A stretch of DNA of 64,000 bases from Coptis chinensis (Eukaryota > Streptophyta > Magnoliopsida > Ranunculales > Ranunculaceae): NCBI GenBank assembly GCA_015680905.1, contig CM027378.1:71267501-71331500 (forward strand). The letters run 5' to 3'. Made by a program: the position numbers and the translations under genes. Below, piece after piece: positions 55,079 to 64,000 of this stretch. The notes beneath the pieces are model-generated. The model ran no database searches. It was given only the letters and a program-made list of their open reading frames with translations, and was not told the DNA's origin. Positions within the stretch are counted from its first letter, which is position 1, and each line of letters opens with the position of its first letter.

Positions 55079-55960
55079 CTAAGAGTTGTTACCACTTGTA
55101 TGAAGACATGTTTTACCTGAATTGGCTAGGGCTGTAGTGGGTGGATTGGATAGACTCGATGAACTGACTGGAATAGCTTGTATCCACTTCATCAGGGCTG
55201 CAAGATCTTCTTGAACTTGTTGAAAGTCGATCTCTTTGCGATCAATTACTGTGGCATTATTGGCTTTATGCAAAGGTGGGCATCCTGTTATATCCCAACA
55301 AAAATCAAAACTATGATTTGTGCGCCCACAATGCTCACAAGGATCAAAACCGCCTATACCACGACCACAACCACTCCCTTGGTTAAGACCACCTCCACGT
55401 CCACGACTGGCTCTACCCCATCTACCTCTATTACCACGACCAGAGGAGGGGTTGTTATAATTATTGCTGCTTGGAGGGATCAATAAAGCCACACTTTCAT
55501 TGTGCCTTGGGGGAGGTGCAATAATACGAGAAAGACGAGAATAAGCTTCGGACAGAGTAGGGAGCTTAGATTCAGCTTGAACTTGGGCCTTCATATTAGC
55601 AAACTCTAGACGTAGCCCAGATAGGAATTTTGAGACTTGAAATTTCTCTCTTTGTTTCTTCAACTAATTTATGTCTGTAGTTAGTGGGTGATAAATATTC
55701 AATTCTTCCCACTTGCTACGAAGAGAATTATAATACTCAGAGATAGACATATCGCCTTGAGTTAGATCAAAGATGTTCTCATACAATTGAAAGATACGTG
55801 AAGTATTATGAGATTGAGAGTATGATTCTTGTAGATACTCCCAAATCTCCTTAAAGGTTTTGAAAAACTGCACAGTATTACAAACATCCTTCTCCATAAT
55901 ATTCCACAGAAAACTCTTAACCAAGGCGTCATCTTTCGTCCAGGTTGTTTTTACTTTATC
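55079..55960 (-). pseudogene. Gag region of copia element B (fossil)
   Basis: FFKTFKEIWEYLQESYSQ, SISEYYNSLRSKWEELN, FLSGLRLEFANMKAQV and a CCHC knuckle, CEHCGRTNHSFDFCW. These are the expected gag_pre-UBN2 and zinc-knuckle features of copia elements. Confidence 0.88.
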
Positions 55961-56480
55961 ATCTGGGGGATCATGTCAGATGACTTTCCTTACCTTTTCC
56001 AGTAAGATAAACAGTGACTGCTTCTGCCCATTGAAGGTAATTGGCAACACCCTCCAATTTGACAGAGGTCATACCAACAGAGAAAACAGGCGTATTACCA
56101 ACTTCATCAGATTTTAGAACAACTTCAGTCATTGTAAAGAGAAGAATAACTCACTGTATGGAAAGGAAGATAGAGTGCGAGACAAACAGCCCAGAGCGCG
56201 TGTGCGCCAGCCACAAGAAACTGTGACATACAGGCCCAGGGCGCGTGCGCGCCTTGCTCAAGAAGAAGCTTGAAACCGAGTGTGTGCACGCTTGTAATTA
56301 GAAACTGAGAGATACAGAGAGATGGTGATGCCACGCCTTCCCCCTCTGAAAACCTGTCATACTCCTCTTTATCAATACCGAGAGATTGCGGAAGCGAAAC
56401 AATACTAAGACGGCAATTAATACTAAAACTGGAACCTTGAAACTGCGGATCTCTCTCCTAGCATTCTCTAAATAGAATCA

Positions 56481-56492
56481 GCTCTGATACCA
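56481..56492 (-). other. Primer-binding site of copia element B (initiator Met tRNA)
   Basis: The minus strand reads TGGTATCAGAGC directly after the 5' LTR. This is the exact complement of the 3' end of plant initiator Met tRNA, the usual copia primer. Confidence 0.92.
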
Positions 56493-56735
56493 TGTTATTT
56501 TATACTAGGAGAGTCATATAGTTGTTAGCTGGTTAGGTTAAGGAGATGAGGTGGAGAAGAAAAAGGATGGAGGCACAAGAAGAAGGTAGGGTTTAGAGTT
56601 AATATTCTCTACCCACCGATTCATATATTTATACTAAAATTATCTTGGGTGATAAGTTTCCCTTATACACCAAAATAGAAACTACTAAAGACGTGTCCAC
56701 ACTTATAACATTGTGGGACTTTACATACTTCAACA
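56493..56735 (-). repeat. 5' LTR of copia element B
   Basis: 243 bp, partner of 51570-51816. It shares GAGGCACAAGAAGAAGGTAG, GATAAGTTTCCCTTATACAC and AACATTGTGGGACTTTACAT. Confidence 0.93.
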
Positions 56736-56740
56736 CTTCC

Positions 56741-57039
56741 CACCTTGATATCAGGATTGATTCCCCTCTTTTTTTTCTCCTCAAAACTGGCTGCATTTTC
56801 GCTTAAGCCTTGATAAGAACTTAGTTGATGCAGAGCCTTCTACAACTAACATTTTTCATAGCCATTTGAGATGTAATGTGGCAAGCAAGAAATAGTTGAA
56901 TATTCAGCCAATGGAGTACTTGATATTAGTCAATTTCTACCGAGGCATGCTAATTAAATATGGGCAAATTTCTTGAAGAAGAAGTGGGAGATGCCCTCTG
57001 AACAAATTGGTGCCCTCTGAACAGATTGGTACTAAATGA
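56741..57039. other. Spacer; no gene seen, one small tandem duplication
   Basis: GGTGCCCTCTGAACAAATT and GGTGCCCTCTGAACAGATT stand side by side at about 56990-57030. Nothing else is recognised. Confidence 0.5.
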
Positions 57040-57434
57040 CAAGGCCCAAAATATCGAATTCGGTGAATATTTCGATGTACCCAAAAATCGATATATATCA
57101 AAAATATCAGAGATATCTATTTTTTTATTGACCAGTCAAAATTTTGTTTTGTATGTCGATATATCAGAAATATCGTCGATTATATTGGAAATATATCGGT
57201 CAAAGTCAACAATATTTGGTCAAATCAACAATATCAGTCAAAGTCAACAATTTATATTGGATATATCGTATATATCGGTCGATATATATCGTTATATCGG
57301 AAATTACGATATATATCGGGGAAAAAAGGATTCAATATTCGGTTGAGATATATCGAATATATCCATGTCGGTGTACTAAAAAAATGATATATATCGATAA
57401 TATATCGGATATATCCGCGATATTTTGGGCCTTG
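57040..57434. mobile_element. hAT MITE made of ATATCG palindromes
   Basis: The ends are CAAGGCCCAAAATATCG and, read inward, CAAGGCCCAAAATATCG (identical over 17 bases). The flanks are CTAAATGA (57032-57039) and CTAAATGG (57435-57442), 7 of 8 equal. The 395-bp interior is almost entirely ATATCG/CGATAT/GGATATATC words. The frames inside (Ile/Tyr/Ser-rich) are compositional. Confidence 0.88.
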
Positions 57435-57705
57435 CTAAATGGAACTGACACCACATGGTTGGATGAACATTGATTTTGTCAAAGCATTTTAAAATGAGAA
57501 GCAACACATTGCACGCCTTCCCCACTTTTTTATTGCAAATGATAGCCTTTAAAGCGATGTCTGTTGTACCCCTAACACTATTACAACCACTATTCTCTAT
57601 TTCTCAGGCACTATTACTACTCACATCCTTATTCACTCCCTCTCCTCTCTTGTGGTCGCTCTCTTTTTCCTAGGTCATCTCCCCTTAGAAGAAATGAATC
57701 CGCCC

Positions 57706-57737
<32 letters not shown>

Positions 57738-58168
57738 TTTCCTTTATATTCTTCCCTCTCTCCATCCTAGCCTTCCATCTGTCCCTTCATCTCGTGGCCT
57801 TCTCCTTTCCACGTGTAGGGTTTCCATACCGCGACCTCGTGTCTTTATCCTGATCCTGTGCACAGCGGCGCGGTACCTTACGTTGCCGTGGGCGTATCCG
57901 ACAGTTGATCTCATATGTCCCAGATCCTACCACCACAGATGCCCCCTCTCGAGATCCACACGCAATCGGGGGGTTGAGAGCCCGGCTTCTGCTACTTGCT
58001 CAGTCGCGGCCTACCATTCTCCTTGCCCCGCTGGACTCACGTGTTCCCCACATGCCTACTGCCTGCGCCCCTTCGAGTTCTGCGCCTCCACGCATCATCC
58101 TTTGGCTGGTCTTTTTCGGTGTCCCCTCGATTTCAGTGTCCCCAAATTACGGTTTTACCCTTTCCCCT
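57435..58168. other. Pyrimidine-rich flank upstream of a TATA box; no gene called
   Basis: A TC microsatellite (57713-57739) lies inside. Long plus-strand open frames (57652-58173, 57905-58207) are Pro/Ser/Leu-rich without family resemblance and are explained by the base composition. The block may be the 5' part of an LTR or promoter belonging to the gene fragment at 58449. Confidence 0.4.
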
Positions 58169-58176
58169 TATAAAAG
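58169..58176 (+). promoter_or_regulatory. TATA box candidate
   Basis: TATAAAAG stands 280 bases before the ATG at 58449 and is followed by a long C/T-rich leader, typical of plant core promoters. Leader length and composition resemble transcribed LTR or plant 5'UTR sequence. Confidence 0.5.
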
Positions 58177-58448
58177 CCCACTCAATTTTTCCTTCTTTCT
58201 CATTTAGTCTCTTGTTCTTCTCTGGTTTTATTTCTTCTATCCTTCGCTCATCTTCTCCTTTTGGTCGCTCCGGTCAAACATGCGGTTATCCCTTGTGCTT
58301 CTCCTCTTGCTCAAGATTTAGTGTCAGAACACTCTCTTCCTTCCCTAGGTTGGTCTTCTTCTCTCTTTATTTCCTTTGTTTTTCTTTTTGTACTATGCAT
58401 TCCCCTTTTACACTGTGCTCCTCTCTATCTCTTTTGAATCTGCCCCTT

Positions 58449-58626
58449 ATGTCGGATTCCGGATCTGGCACCTCCTCCTCCTCCCATTCCCGGAGCGTGG
58501 CCTCTCCCCCACCCTTGGACCCAACTAAGGCTCCATCCACTTCAGGGCAACATTTTGCCCTTCCGTCGCCACCCCCTCATAACCGTAGACCTAATCTAGA
58601 GGCGATCAAGGCCGCTTACGACATCC
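58449..58626 (+). pseudogene. N-terminus of a gypsy-associated additional ORF, cut by the CACTA (tentative)
   Basis: The frame MSDSGSGTSSSSHSRSVASP, PTKAPSTSGQHFALPSPPP then RRPNLEAIKAAYDIP stops resembling protein at the CACTA border (58627). Ser-rich starts followed by an IKxxYxIP block are what I expect just before the putative gypsy-type transposon domain of Tat additional ORFs, such as the one at 18169-20569. It could equally be a host gene's first exon. The rest would lie beyond the CACTA, outside the window. Confidence 0.35.
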
Positions 58627-58639
58627 CACACCAAAACAG

Positions 58640-58800
58640 CAAATCAGTAACGCGCACTTTTTTTGTTTACTAACGCTTTTTAGGCGTAACTACGTTCCTA
58701 ACGTTTGTTTAGCGTTAAAATTGCAAATAATGTGTTAGTTAATTTTCCCAGATTTGAGAATTAATTTGTAACGTATTTATAAAGTTTTGTTTTGACAGGA
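58640..58800. repeat. Subterminal TAACG repeats of the second CACTA
   Basis: About seven TAACG/CGTTA words in 150 bp, including GTAACGCGC, CTAACGCTTT, CCTAACGTTTG and TAGCGTTA. The word differs from the TAACGG of the first CACTA, so the two belong to different families. Confidence 0.65.
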
Positions 58801-59460
58801 AACCGTAAAGGTTAAGGTTAAGATAATAGAAACTAGATTAGTGAAGAAAAAAAAAGATAATAGAAACTAAATAAAGTCCAAAATTAGAATTTTGGGCGAG
58901 AGGGAAAAAATAAAAAATCGCGCTCTTCTCTCTTCTCTCTTCTCTCTTCTCTCTCTTATATTTTTCATCCCCTCTTATTGTTTTTCCAATGCCTCTCTCT
59001 CGCTCAACCAAATAAACACTTCTGCCGCCACCGACATCCAGTAGTTTTCTCTTCCTTTGCCTTCTTCTTATACGGTTTGTTAATTTTCATTATCTAATTT
59101 CTACTTTTATGCTTTTTTTTCACACTGCCCTAGCTATTTAATCCACAACTGCAAGTAATTTCGGTGCTAGTTTGCTTCAGTTATAACCAAAGGTATGATA
59201 TTTATTTTGAAATACAACGAAAAATTTCGATTTTTATTTGATGTCTTGTGTTCTTTAAATAAGTTTTCTTGGTTATCCATCCATGTACACCTGACACAAA
59301 CTATTGAGAAGTATGTGTTGTTGAAGCATGCCAAACAAGCACCTTAGGCATTACTAAACTTGTTATGCTAAAATATACTGAAGCCTAGTGTACGAGCCCT
59401 TTAGTTTTCCTTGTAGATACACCATCAAACCAGTTAAAGAGAGCCCAAAAAATAAAAGAA
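58800..59460. other. CACTA 5' region; no gene seen
   Basis: Contains a CTCTTCTCT-type pyrimidine tract at 58920-58955, otherwise AT-rich. Probably promoter and leader of the TNP2 gene. Confidence 0.4.
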
Positions 59461-59575
59461 AAGTTGGAGAAAAGTAAAGTGGCTCAAGTTATGCTCTTGC
59501 TTGTCACGATTCTAGGCTGTTCCTTGGTGATTGGAGATGAAATTTTGACTCCATCTATCTCGGGTAAGTTGTATA

Positions 59576-59669
59576 GACTCCCATCTGATGTAACAACCGT
59601 CCAGTTATCATCCCACATAACAGGATTAAAGCTACCCATTGTCAGCATTGGTTTGTGGATTGTTAGATT
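59576..59669 (-). pseudogene. Captured fragment of a methionine aminopeptidase gene
   Basis: The minus strand reads LTIHKPMLTMGSFNPVMWDD followed by NWTVVTSDGSL. Type I methionine aminopeptidases of plastids and mitochondria have FTIEPxLTMGSxNPVxWDDNWTxVTxDGSLSAQFEHT here. The Glu of TIEP, a metal ligand, is replaced by Lys (TIHKP), and the SAQFEHT that should follow is absent. Flanking frames on both sides are unrelated. The fragment is antisense to the transposase. Probably one captured exon; no function expected. Confidence 0.68.
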
Positions 59670-59699
59670 GTTAGTAGTATCTAACTCCCTTTTTTTTGG

Positions 59700-60253
59700 A
59701 GTTAGATAGCGTGGATAGGGTTTTCTAGAGTTCATGTTGGAATGGGTTGAAATATTTAAACAAAGAATAACCCATGTCTTGTTTCTGGCAACTGTGGGTT
59801 TTAATAGATAAAATCTGAACTGGCACACAAAGTATCTCTTTTTGAAATTCAGACTCATATTTGAAGCAGGTTCAAAATTTTCAAACTTGTATCGAAGTGA
59901 TTTGACAGTCCGCATCCTATTGGCCAAGCCTTTGGAATAAAATCTACAATGAACTACATAAGTTTGTATATATGTGCAAACCGATAGCATATATTTATAT
60001 TTTTTTAAGACTGAATTTCAGGTAATTATCTTGAGTAGAGTGTGCGCGTGTTGGGGGGAATGAGAAGTCTTTATACAACTGTAACATTTTTACCACTACT
60101 TTTCGTGTACTTGGGTTATTTTAACCTGTTAGCAACGTTTTGAAAATTTGCATGTTTGGAATGGTTGGTGCTTGTACTTTCTGTTATAACTTTATTTAAT
60201 GCTATGCTTGACTGTGGTGAATGGATTGTGCTGAACTACTGATAAGAATTGTG

Positions 60254-60295
<42 letters not shown>

Positions 60296-60640
60296 GGGGG
60301 GGTTCAATCTGTTCCATTTTTATTTTGTCTTGCATTCTGTGCTTATATGTTATAATGCCTTCAAAGTAAAGCGTTTGAAATCAGTCCACACTTAATCCTT
60401 CCAGTGCCAAAGTAGTTCGTATCTAATTGTGTTTACTAATTGAAGTACATCTGATCATGTTTAGCAATTTAATGGTTAAAATGTAGGCACCGTTTAGCTT
60501 GTTTACCGAGATAGTTCAATATTTATAGAACGTTATGCATCAAATTTTCATAAACAGATAGTGCTAAAAGCCGGGCTAGTAGGAAATGACATCGACCCTA
60601 TCACTTGTTCCTTGTGTTTACTTGATGTGCTACTTGCAGG
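59700..60640. other. Non-coding stretch before the transposase start
   Basis: Holds the GT microsatellite (60254-60293) and otherwise AT-rich sequence. It may be leader or intron of the transposase gene: CTACTTGCAG ends right before the first ATG-containing exon at 60641. Confidence 0.45.
60254..60300. repeat. GT microsatellite followed by a G run
   Basis: About 19 GT units ending in a run of about ten G. Confidence 0.92.
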
Positions 60641-62991
60641 ATGTCTCAACCGATTCTAAAAGATTGGATGAATGAAAATGACAAACTTGGGAGTGTGTAT
60701 AGGCAGGGGGTTTCCGATTTTATTCTATTCGCTAGTGGCAAAGACGAAACGTCGACCACATGTCCTTGCCCATGTAACAAATGTCGAAATAGGAAAAGGT
60801 TTGCATATGATATAGTTAGAAAACATTTGATTCATAATGGTATAGAATCAACATATCGTGTATGGGATTTACATGGTGAGAACCCATATAAGGATCAAAT
60901 GGTAAACCGAGTTGAAGAAGAAAATAGTGAGGAAGGACTAGGGATAGGGAATTTTGTTGATGTTGCTTATGGCATGCATGAAGAATTAGTGGGTGATTTG
61001 ACCGAGGCGATGGAAGTCAAGCCAAGATGTTGAACCACCTATTGTTCTAGAACCCTGATTTAGGTAAGAGGTACAATGAATATAAGAAAAAAGCGAAGAA
61101 AAATTATACCCCTCATGTGAGGCTCTGTCCACAACCCTTTCTTTCGCCCATTTGTGGACCTCCATCACTTGAAGAAACAATATAATTGGTCGGGAAATAG
61201 TGTGACCACGCTTTTGTCTATGTTGAAAACATGGTTGCCTGATGGAAACACTTTACCTTCTAAGTATCCTGCAATGAAGGCAATGTTGAAAGATCTTGGA
61301 ATGAAAGCTGAGTGCATAGATGCGTGTGAAAATAACTGTATGCTATATTATAAGACTGAAGCTGATTTGACGGTGTGTCCTCAATGTGAAACTCCTAGGT
61401 ACAAAGTAAAGGAGGGGAAATCGGGAAAGAAAGAAACAAAAGAGGCGAGAAAAGTATTGAGACATTTCCCTTTGATTCCTAGACTCAAAAGGTTGTACAT
61501 TATACCATGGATAGCTCGTGAAATGACATGGCACAGTAGAGCGACACCTTCTTGGAATTATATGAGGCATCCAATCGACTTGCTTCAGTGGAAGACATGT
61601 AAAGATGATTGACCAGATTTTGCTAAGCAAGGGCGTAATGTTTGGCTTGGAATTGCAACTGATGGATTCAATCCACATGGTGTTCAATCCACTGGTTATA
61701 GTTGTTGGCCTATTTTTGTGGTGCCTTATAATCTGCCACCGTCTTTGTGCATGAAATCTGAGTTCCATATGATGTCGTTGTTAATACCTGGGCCGAAGGC
61801 ACCGAGTCAAAACATCGATGTATTCCTTAGATCACTAGTTGATGAGTTACAACAGTTATGGAAAGAAGGGGTGGTGACTTATGACATGCACAAACAGGAG
61901 CATTTTACTTTGAGGGCTATGTTGATGTGGGGCATTCATGATTTACTAGCGTATGGCAATTTATCAGGCTGTGTAACACATGGTTACAAAGGCTGTCCTA
62001 TTTGTGGTGATGAAACTCCGTCTATGCATCTTCGGAACACAAGGAAGATCGTCTATACAAATTACCGGATGTTTCTTAAATCTGATCACCCATTTAGGCA
62101 AGGCAAGTATTTAGGACTTAAGACAAAAGAGTTAAACCCTCCTCCGCCAAGGTTAAAGGGAGAAGTAATTGAGAAAATGTTAAGTCGTGTCCATTATGTA
62201 CCTAGGAAAGTATTAAAAGGTACCAAACAGAGTATAGATGATGTGGATGTGGTTGCTATTGGAGATGATGAAGATGATGAAGATTATGAAGTTACTGAAG
62301 CATGGTATAAGAGGTATATTCTCTTTGAACTGGAATATTGGCTGAAGCATAAAATTCGACATGTTATTGATGTGATGCACGATGAGAAGAACGTGGCAGA
62401 ACACATAATAAATGCGATTCTTGACAAGAAAGACAAAACAAAGGATCTGATTCGGGATTCGAGAGGATTTGAAGAAAATAGCGATTCATAGTGGTCAATG
62501 GATGCAAACAGACCCAATCACAGGGAGATCTGTTAAACCAAAGGCCCCATTTGTCTTGAATAAAGATGAGAAGCTTCAGTTCTACACAATTTTGAAGAAC
62601 TTAAAGCTTCCTACAGGTTTTTCATCGAACTTAAAAAATGTTGTCACTTTGAGTCCTCCTGGTTTGCTTACAATGAAATCACATGACTATCATGTGATTA
62701 TGTGTTACTTGCTTCCAGTTTTGCTTCAACACGCTTTTCCAAAACACCGCGATTTGCGTAGAGCTATTCATCAGATTAGCTTATTTTTTAATCTTCTATG
62801 CTCGAAAGTCTTAATCCGAAAGGAAATCCAAGATGCCAAATACATGGTTGCAGAGGCATTGTGTGTATTGGAAAAGTATTTTCCAACCGCTTTCTTTGAT
62901 ATCAGCATCCACCTCTTGGTGCATTTGGCTGATGAAGGGTTGATTTGTGGACCTATGTATCCTAGGTAGATGTATCCATTTGAATGGTATG
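60641..62991 (+). pseudogene. TNP2-type CACTA transposase, main part, with several disruptions
   Basis: The protein cuts and joins CACTA ends. It starts MSQPILKDWMNENDKLGSVY with the transposase-associated zinc domain (CPCPCNKCRNRKRFAYDIVR, HLIHNGI, W-LHGE). Next come GNSVTTLLSMLKTWLPDGNT, MKAMLKDLGMKAECIDACEN, CMLYYKTEADLTVCPQCETP, NVWLGIATDGFNPHG with the first catalytic Asp, WPIFVVPYNLPPSLCMK, LMWGIHDLLAYGNLSGCVTH and KGCPICGDET, IDVMHDEKNVAEHII, and a DUF4218-type end (LPVLLQHAFP, VHLADEGLICGPM, MYPFEWYVK). Damage seen: frame changes in 61033-61150, a TGA at about 61611 between KTCKDD and PDFAKQG, a frame change near 62480 and a TAG between MYPR and MYPFEW near 62967. The start ATG directly follows CTTGCAGG, so an upstream exon is possible. 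Confidence 0.85.
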
Positions 62992-63079
62992 TAAAATGTC
63001 TTTACTTTTATTTCTTATTTAGTGGCAATTATTATCGACGAAACTACAAAGTACAATTTTGGTTTTGTTTATTTTAACA

Positions 63080-64000
63080 GGGCAATGAAGGAGTGTAAAA
63101 ATATTCTGAGCAATAAATGTTATGTTGAAGGCTCCATTGCGGAGTCCTATATTGTTTCTGAGTCTGTTAGGTATGCTATGGAGTACATGCCAAATTATCG
63201 GGATGGAAATCACAAAGCTACTCGTGAGGCGTTTCTAGATGAAGATGGAGAGTATAGTGATGAAGGACCTATACTTGAGGGTAAAACTGTGATCCTAGGC
63301 AAGGAACAATGGATACAAATCCGTAGGTGGGTTCTTTTTCGACTCGACATTGAAAAGCTTGATGAACATTACAGGTTTGATTTTTTTTGATAGATTTGAC
63401 TCAAACATTTACTAGTCTAAAAAGTTGTAATAAATAGTCGTGTCAAACTGCATAAACAAATTGTAGTGAATATCGTGCCTTGCAAGCAACTGCACGTGCC
63501 AGAAGAAAAGGGGTAGCAAAGATAGAAGTGGAGATACAGACTGAGTTTATTGTGTGGTTATATGACAAGGTATTGTTTTATATATAATTTAGTTTTGTAG
63601 GATATTACAATTAGTATTTTAATTTTATCTTTCTAATTGTCGTTTTTTTTTACTTCACAGTTGTTGGCTGCAAAAGACACAGATTGTGACTTATGGCGAT
63701 TTGTCCAAGGACCATTGTTCAAAGCTAAAACATATAAAAAGTACCGTTTTAGTGGTTTTGTGTTCTCTACTAGGTCGCATGACAAAACAGTTTCCACACA
63801 AGATAGTGGTGTTTGCATGAAAGCAATCACTACGTTTACGTCGAGTAGGAAAGACAAAAATCTCATTGATGCATCGACTAAGTGGTATGGGGTTATCGAA
63901 CAGATAATAGAGTTAGACTATATGACCTTCCAGCATGTTGTCTTTTACTGCAATTGGGCGAGGGTGGAGGACAAGACCAATGGTTGTAAACTTTGTCCAG
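63080..64000 (+). pseudogene. C-terminal exons of the TNP2-type transposase (DUF4216-type), continuing past the edge
   Basis: An exon at 63080-63374 (behind TTTTAACAG) reads AMKECKNILSNKCYVEGSIA, ESYIVSESVRYAMEYM and VILGKEQWIQIRRWVLF. A second (about 63467-63570) reads EYRALQATARARRKGVAKIE and WLYDK before GTATTG. A third (behind CTTCACAG at 63659) reads LLAAKDTDCDLWRFVQGPLF, TYKKYRFSGFVFSTRSHDKT, TQDSGVCMKAI, KWYGVIEQIIELDYM and VVFYCNWARVED. These are the normal C-terminal blocks of CACTA TNP2 proteins (RPEGSIAEGY-, GYRF-T-x-D-R-TQNSGV-, YG-I-EI-ELDY-). Splice borders look canonical and this part has no obvious stop, unlike the N-terminal half. Confidence 0.8.

Larger units (their letters stand above)
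51570..56735 (-). mobile_element. Ty1/copia LTR retrotransposon (element B), full length but broken
   Basis: The LTRs 51570-51816 and 56493-56735 and the exact duplication CTTCC (51565-51569 and 56736-56740) define a 5.2 kb minus-strand element. It has a perfect initiator-Met tRNA primer site, gag with a zinc knuckle, integrase, reverse transcriptase, RNase H and a polypurine tract in the normal copia order. All parts are present at the usual length, but the single long frame expected for copia is broken about ten times. The LTRs differ at roughly 4-5% of sites by eye, so it is probably the youngest retroelement with both LTRs in the window. Confidence 0.93.
58627..64000 (+). mobile_element. 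Second CACTA (En/Spm) element with TNP2-type transposase, running off the right edge
   Basis: The presumed left terminus is CACACCAAAACAGCAAATC, a weakened form of the CACTACACCA terminus seen at 38936. It is followed by subterminal GTAACG, CTAACG and AACG words (58648-58770). A TNP2-type transposase gene occupies 60641 to the window end. The right terminus and the target duplication are not in the window, so the left border is an inference. A captured methionine aminopeptidase fragment lies at 59576-59669. Confidence 0.7.

Noticed and set aside
57026-57473. Ile/Tyr/Ser-rich frames over 100 codons
   Set aside because: They fall inside the ATATCG-palindrome MITE with clear ends and target duplication.
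57652-58173. 173-codon plus-strand frame rich in Ser, Leu and Pro
   Set aside because: Produced by a pyrimidine-rich tract with a TC microsatellite upstream of a TATA box; no domain and overlapping alternative frames of equal quality.
1-64000. rRNA genes, CRISPR arrays, bacterial operons, organelle DNA inserts
   Set aside because: No sign of any of these was seen on either strand; the window is plant nuclear transposon-rich DNA.

Overview
The window is a stretch of nuclear DNA from a flowering plant, almost certainly a eudicot. It is AT-rich, has spliced genes with canonical GT-AG introns, and carries a plant-only set of transposable elements: Tat-lineage Ty3/gypsy with a second, archaeal-type RNase H; Ty1/copia primed by initiator Met tRNA; PIF/Harbinger with a Myb/SANT partner ORF; CACTA; hAT MITEs; and Helitrons. 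I found no intact single-copy host gene. Host coding sequence appears only as short captured exons inside DNA transposons.

Layout. 1-1425: the right part of a PIF/Harbinger element with a decayed Myb/SANT (NAM-associated) ORF. 1731-7244: small elements (an LTR-like piece, three Helitron candidates, two hAT MITEs). 7553-15054: Tat-type gypsy element A (minus strand; target duplication GAGAT) with a hAT MITE inside. 15194-39874: a nested stack. A roughly 2.1 kb hAT-like element was invaded by Tat-type gypsy element B (17324-39855, duplication CCACT). B was then invaded by a solo LTR (22104-22575) and by a 12.1 kb CACTA element (26808-38936, duplication AAA). The CACTA contains a solo LTR (27694-27933), a PIF/Harbinger element (28827-30946) and a longer LTR-like block (about 33.0-35.8 kb). 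40960-49872: a large PIF/Harbinger element with both its Myb/SANT ORF and its DDE transposase, interrupted by a copia element (44028-47297) and a hAT MITE (48845-49701). 50432-50809: a MITE. 51570-56735: copia element B (minus strand, duplication CTTCC). 57040-57434: a hAT MITE. 58449-58626: the N-terminus of a gypsy-associated protein behind a TATA box, cut by a second CACTA element that runs off the right edge and carries a decayed TNP2-type transposase.

The most interesting signal is gene capture. The 12.1 kb CACTA carries, in the same orientation as its TNPA-like gene, exons of an ERD6-like sugar transporter and of a UDP-rhamnose/galactose-type nucleotide-sugar transporter, plus an unrecognised C-terminus. 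The right-hand CACTA carries a methionine aminopeptidase fragment. The 2.1 kb PIF/Harbinger element at 28827 carries a two-exon plant-mobile-domain (MAIN/MAIL1-like) fragment placed tail to tail with a decayed ALP1-like transposase.

Target-site duplications that I could read exactly fix most element borders. Domain calls rest on protein motifs recognised by eye, not on database searches. LTR divergences are rough estimates by eye.
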